Source: Gammaproteobacteria bacterium
GTDB taxonomy: Bacteria > Pseudomonadota > Gammaproteobacteria > JAURND01
Direction of reading: 5' to 3'
DNA: 52,837 nt
NCBI GenBank assembly: GCA_035546635.1
Contig: DASZWJ010000026.1
Location: forward strand, 1 to 52,837
Below are positions 35,012 through 43,434 of the stretch, in pieces. Every line of letters starts with the position of its first letter. Positions within the stretch are counted from its first letter, which is position 1. A program made the translations under genes and the position numbers. The notes beneath the pieces were generated by a model that was not told the origin of the DNA, did no database searches, and saw only the letters and a program-made list of their open reading frames with translations.

Positions 35012-35863
35012 ATGAGCCAAAGCATGAAAATGATGAATCTCGCCCCGATAGGCAGCCTAGAAGCTTATATTGCCCAAGTGAATCAAATACCTATGCTGAC
35101 TTATGAACAAGAGCATGAACTAGCAACACGCTTTTCTCGTGAGCAGGATTTGGATGCGGCCAAGCAGCTGGTTATGTCGCATTTGCGTTTTGTGGTGCGT
35201 GTGGCGCGTGGATATATGGGTTACGGTTTGGCGCTAGCAGATTTAATTCAGGAAGGGAATATTGGCCTGATGAAGGCTGTCAAACGGTTTGACCCAGAAG
35301 TGGGTGTGCGATTGGTTTCCTTTGCCGTGCACTGGATTAAGGCGGAAATTCATGAATTCATTTTACGTAACTGGCGTATTGTGAAGATAGCGACAACTAA
35401 AGCGCAGCGTAAGCTATTTTTTAATCTACGTAAGGCCACCAAGCGCTTAGCCTGGTTTAATGAAGAAGAAATCAAAACCGTAGCCCATGAGCTCAATGTT
35501 TCCCCGGAAGAAGTCCGGTTAATGGAAACCCGTTTAAACGCCAGTTATGAGTCATTTGATGGGCTGCAAGGTGAAGATGATGGCAATTATTCTTTTGCGC
35601 CAGAACACTATCTTGAGGATCAGCGCTATAATCCTGCTGTACAGCTAGAAGCCAAAGATTGGGCTGAAAACCGCGAACAGGGATTGCATGAAGCATTATC
35701 TTCGCTAGATGAACGTAGTCAGGATATTTTACGCTGCCGCTGGCTGGCTGAGGATAAAGCAACTTTGCATGATTTGGCTGCCAAGTATAGTATTTCAGCA
35801 GAGCGTATACGCCAAATTGAAAAGATCGCCATGGAAAAACTCAAGAAAGCATTGGATGATTAA
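35012..35863 (+). CDS. rpoH: Heat-shock sigma factor sigma-32
   Basis: A 283-residue RpoH. Region 2 is intact ([20 protein letters not shown] and [15 protein letters not shown]), the diagnostic RpoH box QRKLFFNLR lies at residues 132-140, and region 4.2 reads [20 protein letters not shown]. It directs RNA polymerase to heat-shock promoters. The usual fts genes (ftsX) upstream are absent; a repeat and a gene stump stand there instead, with about 100 bp of AT-rich leader before the start. Confidence 0.97.
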   Translation: MSQSMKMMNLAPIGSLEAYIAQVNQIPMLTYEQEHELATRFSREQDLDAAKQLVMSHLRFVVRVARGYMGYGLALADLIQEGNIGLMKAVKRFDPEVGVRLVSFAVHWIKAEIHEFILRNWRIVKIATTKAQRKLFFNLRKATKRLAWFNEEEIKTVAHELNVSPEEVRLMETRLNASYESFDGLQGEDDGNYSFAPEHYLEDQRYNPAVQLEAKDWAENREQGLHEALSSLDERSQDILRCRWLAEDKATLHDLAAKYSISAERIRQIEKIAMEKLKKALDD

Positions 35864-35939
35864 TACCTGCATTCTTGTCTCTTTATAAAAACCTTAAAAA
35901 AAGCAGTGAATCCTCTTCCAATGATGTATTTTTTTGGCT

Positions 35940-35970
35940 ATCATTGCGCACCCTTGGTTAAGGGAATGAT
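35940..35970 (+). promoter_or_regulatory. Leader hairpin before the small secreted protein
   Basis: ATCATT (35940-35945) with AATGAT (35965-35970) encloses CCCTT/AAGGG (35951-35955, 35960-35964). It could be the rpoH terminator or an mRNA-stabilising leader of the next gene; a T run is absent. Confidence 0.4.
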
Positions 35971-36011
35971 GCATCATTCAAGTTAATAATTTATAAATTA
36001 GGAGATTAAAC

Positions 36012-36350
36012 ATGAGTTTAGCTAAAAAATTAGTTGTTTTAGCGGCTGCCGGCGTTCTTTCCTCTGCAGTGTTTGCGCAAGACACCAGCGCTACCAGCAC
36101 CAGCACTGCTCCAACAGATCAGAGCACAACCAGCACCACTACCACCAGCCCAGCTGACAATTCTGGCGCTGCTGCTACTACCTCTACAGAAAGCACTGCT
36201 ACAAGCTCTGCTCCTGCAACTGAGTCAACAACTGCTCCAAAAAACCACCACAAAAAACACCACCATGGTCATAAAAAAGCTGAAGAAGCATCCAGCACAG
36301 AAGGTGGTAACGCTTCCACTGACGGCACTGCTGCCCCCAGCGCAAGCTAA
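36012..36350 (+). CDS. Small secreted low-complexity protein, acid-shock-like
   Basis: A 112-residue exported protein. Residues 1-22 are a signal peptide (VVLAAAGVLSSAVFAQ). The mature part is almost wholly Ser, Thr and Ala with a basic, histidine-rich patch NHHKKHHHGHKK near residue 77. No globular domain is expected. The layout resembles Asr acid-shock proteins, which are exported, Ala/Lys/Thr-rich and buffer or bind envelope at low pH; histidines could also bind metal. AGGAGA lies before the start, and a strong terminator follows, so this is a monocistronic, probably highly expressed gene. Confidence 0.75.
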   Translation: MSLAKKLVVLAAAGVLSSAVFAQDTSATSTSTAPTDQSTTSTTTTSPADNSGAAATTSTESTATSSAPATESTTAPKNHHKKHHHGHKKAEEASSTEGGNASTDGTAAPSAS

Positions 36351-36373
36351 TCAAGTTTTGTTGGCTTACCTCT

Positions 36374-36404
36374 AAAAAAGCGCATCGCGATGATGCGCTT
36401 TTTT
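36374..36404 (+). terminator. Intrinsic terminator
   Basis: GCGCATC (36380-36386) pairs with GATGCGC (36392-36398), flanked by A6 and a T run. A run of nine Gs follows directly. Confidence 0.9.
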
Positions 36405-36434
36405 TTTGGGGGGGGGTGCCGTGGCCTCTATTAG

Positions 36435-36492
36435 CCTTCGCATAAGCGAAGGACACCTTTTTCCTTCTCCCACAAGGGGAGAAAGGGAAAAG
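36435..36492. repeat. Two small palindromes before trmL stop
   Basis: CCTTCGC/GCGAAGG (36435-36441, 36446-36452) is followed by a bulged copy of the CTTCTCCC repeat (36456-36492), with loop ACAAG as in the other copies. The second hairpin touches the trmL stop and may end that transcript. Confidence 0.7.
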
Positions 36493-36954
36493 CTAGGGCT
36501 GTAAAAAGGAAAGTTGTCGCCAAGCTTCATAAAGTATAACAGCAGCAGCATTAGATAAATTCAAACTGCGGTTACCGGGGGACATGGGAATATATAACAC
36601 CCTATCCTCAGTGAAGGTGTTGAGCAGTGTAGTTGGCAGCCCTCGCGTTTCAGGTCCAAATAAAAAAATGTCTCCTGGCTGATAAACTACTTGGTCGTAG
36701 CGCGTTTTTCCCTTGGTGGAACAGGCAAACAGCCGGCAGTCTTGCCGTGTCGCAACAAAGCTAGGAAAATCAAGATGTTGTGCGATAGTCACCCACTCAT
36801 GATAATCAAGGCCGGCCCGTCGTAATTGTTTATCTTCTAGCGTGAAACCTAAGGGATGTATCAGATGTAATTGGCTGCCTGTATTGGCACATAGGCGGAT
36901 GATATTCCCAGTATTGGGAGGAATTTCTGGTTGAAATAGGGCAATTTCGAACAT
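36493..36954 (-). CDS. trmL: tRNA (cytidine/uridine-34-2'-O)-methyltransferase
   Basis: A 153-residue SPOUT-class enzyme. FQPEIPPNTGNIIRLCANTG is the TrmL hallmark, GPETRGLP gives motif 2, and SPGNRSLNLSNAAAVILYEA forms the SAM-binding knot. It methylates the wobble 2'-OH of tRNA-Leu isoacceptors. Full length compared with E. coli (157). Divergent from yheV. Confidence 0.95.
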   Translation of the reverse strand: MFEIALFQPEIPPNTGNIIRLCANTGSQLHLIHPLGFTLEDKQLRRAGLDYHEWVTIAQHLDFPSFVATRQDCRLFACSTKGKTRYDQVVYQPGDIFLFGPETRGLPTTLLNTFTEDRVLYIPMSPGNRSLNLSNAAAVILYEAWRQLSFLQP

Positions 36955-36980
36955 GATATGAATATACTCAAAATAAACTT

Positions 36981-37145
36981 ATGAAAGAAAAGGTCAAAAA
37001 ACATTTTATTGCAGGGGCAATATGCCCGCAATGCAAAAAATTCGATACGATACAATGGATTTATCAAGCAGAAGAGCATATCGAATGTGTTGCATGTGGA
37101 TATTCAGAGAAAAAACCTGAATTAAATCAAAATCAACAGAAGTAG
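36981..37145 (+). CDS. yheV: YheV-family putative metal-binding protein
   Basis: A 54-residue zinc-ribbon protein matching YheV: KKHFIAGAICPQCKKFDTIQ then HIECVACGYSEK, with two CxxC pairs for zinc. Function is unknown in the family. It starts ATG 36981, only 26 bp from the divergent trmL start, so both promoters overlap. The next gene follows after eight bases. Confidence 0.85.
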   Translation: MKEKVKKHFIAGAICPQCKKFDTIQWIYQAEEHIECVACGYSEKKPELNQNQQK

Positions 37146-37153
37146 CGGGGCTT

Positions 37154-37411
37154 ATGGCGGAAATCAGCAATATTATCGGCATCTTGGGCGTTTTTTTAGT
37201 AGTACTCGCTTATTTTTTATTGCAATATGAAAAATTGTCTGCGCATGGATTTGCCTACCCCGTGTTAAATCTGTTGGGCGCTTTGATGATTTTATTTTCT
37301 CTGATTTATGCGTGGAACTTACCTTCAGTTATCATAGAAACTGCTTGGGCGGTAGTCAGTATATTCGGAATTGCTCGGAAATGGCGGCATAGGAAGAGCA
37401 ATTCTTGCTGA
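37154..37411 (+). CDS. CBU_0592-type small membrane protein
   Basis: An 85-residue protein with three hydrophobic helices (IIGILGVFLVVLAYFLLQYE, PVLNLLGALMILFSLIYAW, IIETAWAVVSIFGIARKW). This matches the family named after Coxiella CBU_0592, of unknown function. The helix order and the WRHRKS basic tail suggest an inner-membrane protein. It follows yheV by eight bases and is probably translated from the same mRNA. Confidence 0.8.
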   Translation: MAEISNIIGILGVFLVVLAYFLLQYEKLSAHGFAYPVLNLLGALMILFSLIYAWNLPSVIIETAWAVVSIFGIARKWRHRKSNSC

Positions 37412-37432
37412 GCAAGGAACAAAGGCGTCAAC

Positions 37433-38188
37433 TTAAGACTCTCCATTTTTTTCATGGGGTGCAAAATCTCCCCAAAGATACTGCATTAATGCAATAGCCG
37501 CAGGCGCAGCGGTTTCAGTACGTAATATCCTCGGACCTAAACTCAAAGTATGAAACCCTGCTTGTTTAGCCGATAACGATTCTTCCACACTAAACCCTCC
37601 TTCAGGTCCAACCACTAAAGCAACATTGGCAGCAATTGCTGAGAATTCATGTAATTGTCGATCTCCGTCAGGTTGTAGCATCAATTTTAGAGATTCTGTT
37701 CTTTGAGACAGCCACTTGGCTAAAGTCATTGGGATTTCAATAGTGGGCAATATATTCCGCCCAGATTGTTCACAGGCATTTATAATCACCGCCTGCCAGT
37801 GCGCCAGACGTTTTTCTATGCGTGCCTCTGTTAGGCTAACACCGCTATACTGTGTAAATAAAGGCGTTATTTTGCTTACACCCAATTCTACGGCTTTTTG
37901 AATGGTATAATCCATTTTTTCACCACGTGAAATTCCCTGTCCTAAATGAATATTTAATGGTGATTCGGGATTGCTAAGCCAAGGATCAGCCAAGGTCACC
38001 ACGGCCAGATTTTTTTGGCTACCACTTAATGCAGCATGAAACTCATGCCCACAGCCATCAAAGACACGTAAGCTTTCCCCAGTTTTAAGTCGTAACACCC
38101 GCAATAAATGCATGCTGGCATGCGTATCTAGAACTATTTCCCGACCACTTTTTAATTCTTGAGGCGTGTAAATGCGAGGTACGTGCAT
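37433..38188 (-). CDS. rsmE: 16S rRNA (uracil-1498-N3)-methyltransferase
   Basis: A 251-residue SPOUT enzyme. HASMHLLRVLRLKTGESLRV is the PUA-like N-terminus, QKAVELGVSKITPL and QSGRNILPTIE are family motifs, and ALVVGPEGGFSVEE with LGPRILRTETAAPAAI forms the SAM knot. It methylates U1498 in the small ribosomal subunit. It lies three bases downstream of the LysE gene on the same strand, so the two are co-transcribed. Confidence 0.96.
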   Translation of the reverse strand: MHVPRIYTPQELKSGREIVLDTHASMHLLRVLRLKTGESLRVFDGCGHEFHAALSGSQKNLAVVTLADPWLSNPESPLNIHLGQGISRGEKMDYTIQKAVELGVSKITPLFTQYSGVSLTEARIEKRLAHWQAVIINACEQSGRNILPTIEIPMTLAKWLSQRTESLKLMLQPDGDRQLHEFSAIAANVALVVGPEGGFSVEESLSAKQAGFHTLSLGPRILRTETAAPAAIALMQYLWGDFAPHEKNGES

Positions 38189-38191
38189 AGG

Positions 38192-38836
38192 TTAAATATT
38201 TTTAAAAGAAAATAAAGCCAAATCCAAACCAAAAAATACCAATAAGACTCCCATCACCTTGGTCACAATGGGTTGTATACGTAGAATTCTAGACCTTACA
38301 TGTGGATTGGCAATGAGTAGGCTAATAAAAGTAAACCAGAGAAAAGTAACTCCGACCATCCAAGCACCATAAAAAATACGCATCCAGGCGGGAGTTGTGG
38401 GTTTAATGGCCAAAGTAAATAATCCCAGAAAAAATAATGTGGCTTTAGGATTCAGTAGATTGCACAAAAAACCTTGTTTTAAAGCTTGCCAGCCCGATAT
38501 TGGGGAGGTCACAGTCGTATGCTGTGCGGTAGAATTTGTCGAGCCATCTTTAGCTAGGCAGGCTTTTATACCAATATAAATTAAATAACAAGCGCCTAAC
38601 AGTTTAATAATCGTAAATAACACGATGGATTTGGCAATAATCACAGCGAAACCTAAGATGCAATAAGTCACGTGAATCACGATTCCCAGAGAAATACCCA
38701 GAGCTGTCAGTATGGCTTGACGTTTAGGATAGAGTAACGCATTTTTAGTGGCCAAAATAAAATCCGGCCCTGGGGAAGTGACTGCCAGAAAATGTAAGCT
38801 GGCAATGCCGAGGAAGGTCAGTAAAAAGTCTTGCAT
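38192..38836 (-). CDS. LysE/RhtB family amino-acid exporter
   Basis: A 214-residue inner-membrane protein with six predicted helices. The N-terminal LysE hallmark reads HFLAVTSPGPDFILATKNAL. Other segments (ALGISLGIVIHVTYCILGF, FLCNLLNPKATLFFLGLFTL) hold the NPK motif of the RhtB branch. I choose ATG 38836, which has GGAG six bases upstream. RhtB proteins export threonine, homoserine or similar; substrate unknown. It precedes rsmE on the same transcript. Confidence 0.9.
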   Translation of the reverse strand: MQDFLLTFLGIASLHFLAVTSPGPDFILATKNALLYPKRQAILTALGISLGIVIHVTYCILGFAVIIAKSIVLFTIIKLLGACYLIYIGIKACLAKDGSTNSTAQHTTVTSPISGWQALKQGFLCNLLNPKATLFFLGLFTLAIKPTTPAWMRIFYGAWMVGVTFLWFTFISLLIANPHVRSRILRIQPIVTKVMGVLLVFFGLDLALFSFKNI

Positions 38837-38868
38837 AAACATCTCCATAGGATGCTAAGTCAGCTAGT

Positions 38869-39022
38869 TAGTCGCTGGCGCGAAACTCAAAAAATGCACG
38901 TCGTCCCGGCATGGATGCCGGGATCCAGCTGACAGGGAAGTTAAAGTTTCGCTTTCCTGCGACCTTTCTCCCGGCTTCCTGCCGGGACGACGTGCATTTT
39001 TTGAATTTCGCGCCAGCGACTA
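38869..39022. mobile_element. MITE-like inverted-repeat element, full copy
   Basis: A 154-bp element whose ends TAGTCGCTGGCGCGAAA and inverse are perfect. Arms pair over about 45 bp with inner CCGGCA palindromes. Sister copy at 34787-34907. It sits between the LysE and heptosyltransferase genes, leaving both intact. Confidence 0.88.
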
Positions 39023-39040
39023 GTTAGAATAATATTGGCA

Positions 39041-40084
39041 CTAATTGATTGACGCCCAACGTTCCAGCACAGACCTGACTTCTGCAACAGAAATGGCATC
39101 CATGCAAGGACAGCTTCTGGTTCCGGGGTGTAGGCATCTTTTGAAGCAGGATGAGGGTTTAACGAGAAATTCAGCCTGTGGTCCAAGCGGCCCCCAGCGT
39201 ACTGGATCTATATCCATGGGGGGTGGGTAAAGACCGAGGGCTTTTATACCAATGGCGGCTGCCATATGCAATGGCCCTGTGCCAGAGGCAAGCAAACCAT
39301 CGCATTGTTGAATCAGGGTAAGAAATTGCGCCAGATCTAGTTTGCCGCAGATGACATGGGCTTTCTGACATTGAGAGATAAGAGGGGTTAAAGCGGACAC
39401 TTCTTGGGTTGAACCCGTTACAAAAACATTAAACCGGTTGGGGGGTAATGAATTAATCAATTGTATGTAATAAGCTAGTGGCCATTCTTTGCCATTATTG
39501 TTAGAAAGAGGGTGGACAATCAAGTTAAACCGGTTTTTGTCCAATAGCTGAGCGATATCTAAAGGCAAGGGGGTGGCAGGTGGCGTCAACTTGACCCGGG
39601 GGATCAACTGCTCCAAAGTAGGTTTTTCCTTGATTCCGAAGGGCGTAAGCAATTGCAGATTCAGTTGCGCTTCATGCAGATTGGTGCGATTACGCCTTAA
39701 AGGCACCCAGCGGTTACAATTAAAGTAGTGATAAGTGCGGCGAATGGTGCCCACCCGATAGGGAATTTTGGCTTTTGCTGCCAGTTTAGCGATCACTTCT
39801 TTAGGATAGACATGCACAAACAAATCAAGATTAAGCTGTTTTAAGCGCTTAGCAGCTTGTTCGGGGGTGGCAGATTCCAGCTCATTCCAGCTTAGAAATT
39901 CATCTACCATAGGGTATGAACGTATGATATCACGTACATAATCTCGTGCCATAAATACGATATGGCAATCAGGGTAATGTTGTTTCAGTACACTGGCCAT
40001 GGGTAGGGTCAATATGACGTCGCCGATATTGTCAACGCGGCTTAATAGAATTCTGGGGGGGTGTGACTTAAAAAATTTTTTCAT
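39041..40084 (-). CDS. Glycosyltransferase family 9 (heptosyltransferase-like)
   Basis: A 347-residue GT-B glycosyltransferase of family 9. ILLSRVDNIGDVILTLPMAS is the family start, YRVGTIRRTYHY the acceptor-side helix, and LLASGTGPLHMAAAIGIKAL the donor-binding motif. Relatives add heptose to the LPS inner core (WaaC/WaaF/WaaQ); this one lacks features to decide which. It is cytoplasmic or membrane-associated. The methyltransferase gene upstream on the same strand is separated by a palindrome. Confidence 0.88.
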   Translation of the reverse strand: MKKFFKSHPPRILLSRVDNIGDVILTLPMASVLKQHYPDCHIVFMARDYVRDIIRSYPMVDEFLSWNELESATPEQAAKRLKQLNLDLFVHVYPKEVIAKLAAKAKIPYRVGTIRRTYHYFNCNRWVPLRRNRTNLHEAQLNLQLLTPFGIKEKPTLEQLIPRVKLTPPATPLPLDIAQLLDKNRFNLIVHPLSNNNGKEWPLAYYIQLINSLPPNRFNVFVTGSTQEVSALTPLISQCQKAHVICGKLDLAQFLTLIQQCDGLLASGTGPLHMAAAIGIKALGLYPPPMDIDPVRWGPLGPQAEFLVKPSSCFKRCLHPGTRSCPCMDAISVAEVRSVLERWASIN

Positions 40085-40161
40085 ATAGAGAGTTGGAAAT
40101 CGGGGAATTGAATGAGTACGAAAGAGTAATTATAGCATGGATAATAATTTGGGGGTAATTA

Positions 40162-40190
40162 CTCACCCCCCTTTTTCAAAGGGGGGTGAG
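40162..40190. repeat. Short palindrome, CTCACCCCC family
   Basis: CTCACCCCCCTTT (40162-40174) pairs with AAAGGGGGGTGAG (40178-40190), a 13-bp perfect stem. It begins six bases after the methyltransferase stop on the minus strand and may terminate that gene. Confidence 0.75.
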
Positions 40191-40195
40191 ACCAA

Positions 40196-40975
40196 TCATT
40201 TAACTACTGATAAAGAATAAGCCTGCTGGATTCCAAATCCGCCGCCCGAAAAGTCTTTTTCAATTTCATAGAATAATTTATTGATAGGATTAGAATAACC
40301 CTCATAGTCAGCGGGATTGGTTAATAATTCTCTTAAAAATCTAGAACCAAGATAATAAACCGATGAATAATCATGGTTTTGAAAATGGATACGCTGTTCT
40401 TTTAAAAAGGCTTCTAATTTATTCTTTTTTAAGTAACGATTGAAGTCATGCTCAACAAGCGGTTGTAAATCTTTTAAAGCGCGCAGTGAATTAAGCAATA
40501 CAAGGGGTTCCCAAAAGCCCTCTAATAAAATTAACTTGCCACCCGGTTTAACTACTCGCCAAAGCTCAGAAATGGCTTGTTGTTGTTGTGTCCAGTTTGA
40601 TAAATTGATTAATACCCTAGTGGTATAGGCAATATCAAAATGATTATCTGGAAAATCTAATTCTAAAATATTTTGTACTTTAAAATCGATGGGGCAATTT
40701 TTATAATTGCTTTGTTGAACTGCTTTGGCATGTTGTATCATGTTTTGAGAGTAATCGATGCCAACAATATTGATGGAATCATTTTTCTCATATTGTTTGA
40801 AGGCAGAAAACCCATTCGCACAACCGGCATCCAAAACGCGGTTATTGGGTTGGATCATTTTGGAAATAAAATCTATTTCCAAGTCCATCATATAATGATC
40901 TCCCCACGAAGCCCAATGTGAATCCTGATATTTTTCACCTTGTCTTTCCCAAAATTCCTTAACAAAATCAGTCAT
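40196..40975 (-). CDS. Class I SAM-dependent methyltransferase
   Basis: A 259-residue methyltransferase. RVLDAGCANGFSAFKQ is motif I, NIVGIDYSQNMIQHAK motif II, and HFDIAYTTRVLINLSN then RVVKPGGKLILLEGFW finish the Rossmann core. The tail has a substrate lid (residues about 180-259). The protein resembles glycan or lipid methyltransferases encoded near sugar genes, but the target is not readable. No signal peptide. AAAGGAGA lies before the start. Confidence 0.85.
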   Translation of the reverse strand: MTDFVKEFWERQGEKYQDSHWASWGDHYMMDLEIDFISKMIQPNNRVLDAGCANGFSAFKQYEKNDSINIVGIDYSQNMIQHAKAVQQSNYKNCPIDFKVQNILELDFPDNHFDIAYTTRVLINLSNWTQQQQAISELWRVVKPGGKLILLEGFWEPLVLLNSLRALKDLQPLVEHDFNRYLKKNKLEAFLKEQRIHFQNHDYSSVYYLGSRFLRELLTNPADYEGYSNPINKLFYEIEKDFSGGGFGIQQAYSLSVVK

Positions 40976-41269
40976 TGATTTTTCTCCTTTTAAATTAAAA
41001 CAACTCCTGTCGTTACTATAACTGTTTTTTTGGAAGTTAGTTAGTTTTATTTAAAACCAGAGATAGAATATAAAAAGGGCAGAATCATGAGCAAAGTAAA
41101 AGTGATTAAATGGTTTATGCTTAAGTTTGCTCGAATGTGCAGCGAGAACATTGCAAGTAAAACATTCGCCGTGAACTGCTGGACATTTCTGTTAAACTTA
41201 TGCAATATCCGCTCGATTCACAAAAAAAATTTGTCTTCTACTCCTTAAGGTTCTTCAATACAGGCAATC
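40976..41269. other. Intergenic region before ispB
   Basis: This 294-bp stretch has no gene I trust. A 53-codon frame at 41087-41248 lacks a ribosome site and any family likeness. The ispB promoter must lie here; no strong -35/-10 pair stands out. Confidence 0.5.
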
Positions 41270-42283
41270 ATGTCAATTTCAGAAAACTCTACACAACAAG
41301 TATCGTCGGTCATTGTTTCATTGGAAGATATCCGACACTTAGTTCAAAATGATTTTGAGCGTGTAAATGGACTCATACTTGAGAGTTTGCACTCTGATGT
41401 GGAATTAATCAGACAGGTCAGTCAATACATCATTGAAGGTGGAGGTAAGCGGTTACGGCCTCTCTTGACTTTGCTGGCGGCTAGGGCATTTGGCTATCAA
41501 GGGGAGTCCCATATTAAGCTTGCGGCAATTGTTGAATTTTTACACACCGCCACATTATTACACGATGATGTAGTGGATAATTCTGATTTAAGGCGGGGAC
41601 GGCCAACTGCGAATACGATTTGGGGTAATCAAGCGAGTATACTCGTTGGAGATTTTATTTATTCTCGCACCTTTCAGATCATGATTAGCCTGCAAAATCT
41701 ATCTATTATGAGTATTTTAGCCAATGCTACCAACACGATTGCCCAAGGAGAGGTGCTGCAGCTGATGAATCGTAATAATCCAGATATTTCTGAGACGCAT
41801 TACCTAGATGTAATACGGTGTAAAACGGCTGTGCTGTTTGCTGCTGCAGCTGAAGTGGGGGCGCATGCTGCAGAATGTACTTCGCAACAACAGCAAGCAA
41901 TTGCTACTTATGGCCTATATTTAGGTATGGCCTTTCAAATGATTGATGATTGGCTGGATTATGCCGTAGCACCGGAAGAAACAGGGAAAAACCTTGGGGA
42001 TGATTTAGCTGAAGGTAAACTGACATTACCATTGATCTACGCTATGCAGCATGGGACAGAAGCGGAGTCAGCATTAATCCGTAGTGCGATTAAACAAGGT
42101 GGATTGGCAGATTTCAGCGCAATACGCCAGATTATTGAATCAACTCAAGCATTTGTTTATGTGAAAGCTCTAGCTGAGCAGCAGGCGGAACTAGCAAAAG
42201 CAGCATTAGTTATATTGCCAGATAATGTATTTAAGCAGGCTTTATTGGTGTTAGCACAACTCGCGGTAGATAGAACGTCGTGA
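41270..42283 (+). CDS. ispB: Octaprenyl diphosphate synthase
   Basis: A 337-residue long-chain trans-prenyl diphosphate synthase. GGGKRLRPLLTLLAARAFGY binds IPP, the first aspartate-rich motif is LLHDDVVDNSDLRRGRPTAN, and the second is FQMIDDWLDY. It makes the ubiquinone side chain. The last residue region (LAQLAVDRTS) matches the IspB tail. The rplU-rpmA genes often next to ispB are not here. Confidence 0.93.
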   Translation: MSISENSTQQVSSVIVSLEDIRHLVQNDFERVNGLILESLHSDVELIRQVSQYIIEGGGKRLRPLLTLLAARAFGYQGESHIKLAAIVEFLHTATLLHDDVVDNSDLRRGRPTANTIWGNQASILVGDFIYSRTFQIMISLQNLSIMSILANATNTIAQGEVLQLMNRNNPDISETHYLDVIRCKTAVLFAAAAEVGAHAAECTSQQQQAIATYGLYLGMAFQMIDDWLDYAVAPEETGKNLGDDLAEGKLTLPLIYAMQHGTEAESALIRSAIKQGGLADFSAIRQIIESTQAFVYVKALAEQQAELAKAALVILPDNVFKQALLVLAQLAVDRTS

Positions 42284-42338
42284 GCACAAGCAAAGGGCGG
42301 CATCACAATGCATGATGCACAACTCCTACAAAAATCGA

Positions 42339-42779
42339 TTAACTAATCACATGCTGTATCACTTTGCCAGTGACTTTATCAACTTCTACATCAGCTGCGC
42401 GGTTTTGGGAGTCATAAACTGTGGCGCGGTAATGATCCCCTTTGTTTTCCAGTTCAGTGACGGCATAACCTTGTTGTTCAAGAATTTTGGCTGCTTCCAA
42501 CCAATCAATGCGTATGGGTGGTAATGTTTTTATAAAAGTGACTTCGCCGGTATTACCATTAACGCTAACACTAGCGCGCTGATTTGAAGGATCAAATACA
42601 ATTGCGACATAATTAGTTCCTACCAGCTTAATTTGGTCTTCTGCTGTGTAGCCTGAATTGCTTAAACGTTGTAAGGCATCCGACATATCGACTCTGAGTG
42701 CTGCTTGTGCAGAGATAGCGCTAAGGCCTAATACGACTACCGATAAAATTCCTTGTGCTATCTTTTTATATGACTTCAT
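42339..42779 (-). CDS. Periplasmic PepSY-domain protein
   Basis: A 146-residue exported protein. Signal peptide 1-26 (VVVLGLSAISAQAAL). The C-terminal half is a PepSY domain: IDWLEAAKILEQQGYAVTEL, KGDHYRATVYDSQNR and VDKVTGKVI; a weaker PepSY-like unit lies before it (ALQRLSNSGYTAEDQIKLVG). PepSY domains are thought to inhibit peptidases or mediate envelope contacts. It is convergent to ispB and leaves 140 bp before the archease gene. Confidence 0.85.
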   Translation of the reverse strand: MKSYKKIAQGILSVVVLGLSAISAQAALRVDMSDALQRLSNSGYTAEDQIKLVGTNYVAIVFDPSNQRASVSVNGNTGEVTFIKTLPPIRIDWLEAAKILEQQGYAVTELENKGDHYRATVYDSQNRAADVEVDKVTGKVIQHVIS

Positions 42780-42919
42780 TGTTTCACCTCGTTAGTTGTC
42801 CGGCAATGGTTTTACTTTTGCCGCTTGCATGGATACTATCTATTGTATGGGGGGTGGTACTTTATAGTCAATGTGCTTTCCAATAGGAATTCGAATAAAG
42901 TTTATATGGAAAAAATCAA

Positions 42920-43339
42920 ATGGAAACTGCAACAGATGTAGATTATTTTTCTCATGAGGCGGATATTGGCATTATAGGACGGGGGAAGACGGTCGCCTTA
43001 GCGTTTGTCGCGGCCGCGCGCGCCATGTTTGCCATTATGGCAGATTTAAGCCAGCTACATATGCTGCAAACTATTACCATTGAATTTGAAGAAACAGATT
43101 TGGAACTGGCTTTGGTCACCTGGTTGAATCTTTTGCTAGCAAAATCCTATAGTCAGGGTTTGATTTTGGGAGAATTTAAATTAATTCAAAATAACTCCCA
43201 TTGGATTGGGCAGGCTATGGGTGAGCCTTGGCGTGAGGATTTGGTGCGTGGCACGGAAGTGAAGGGAGCCACACTGACCATGCTATCCGTGTGCAAGCGG
43301 CAGGAGCAATGGGAAGCCAAGTGTGTGGTGGATGTTTAA
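42920..43339 (+). CDS. Archease
   Basis: A 139-residue archease. DYFSHEADIGIIGRGKTVAL holds the metal-binding HEADIGI motif, followed by AFVAAARAMFAIMAD and the C-terminal EVKGATLTMLSVCK. Archease promotes the guanylylation of the RNA ligase RtcB, and in many organisms is encoded next to it. The rtcB gene follows here by 95 bp, with a palindrome between. The pair supports RNA ligation for repair or tRNA healing. Confidence 0.93.
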   Translation: METATDVDYFSHEADIGIIGRGKTVALAFVAAARAMFAIMADLSQLHMLQTITIEFEETDLELALVTWLNLLLAKSYSQGLILGEFKLIQNNSHWIGQAMGEPWREDLVRGTEVKGATLTMLSVCKRQEQWEAKCVVDV

Positions 43340-43350
43340 TTTTTATCCTT

Positions 43351-43408
43351 ACATTCACCTCTCCCATCCCACAAGGGGATTCCCTTCGGTCACAGACGGG
43401 AGAGGTGA
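43351..43408. repeat. Palindromic repeat inside the archease-rtcB interval
   Basis: ATTCACCTCTCCC (43351-43363) pairs with GGGAGAGGTGAAT (43396-43408) around a centre that includes CATCCCACAAGGGGATT and CTTCGGTCACAGACG. The same centre, inverted, lies in the copy at 52676-52725. Confidence 0.85.
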
Positions 43409-43434
43409 ATTACTAGTAAAAATGGAAAGGTTCT

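Noticed and set aside
36861..37079. 72-codon minus-strand frame over the yheV start
   Set aside because: It is the complement of the zinc-ribbon gene and the trmL start.
41087..41248. 53-codon frame before ispB
   Set aside because: No ribosome site, no family, odd composition rich in basic and aromatic residues; probably chance.
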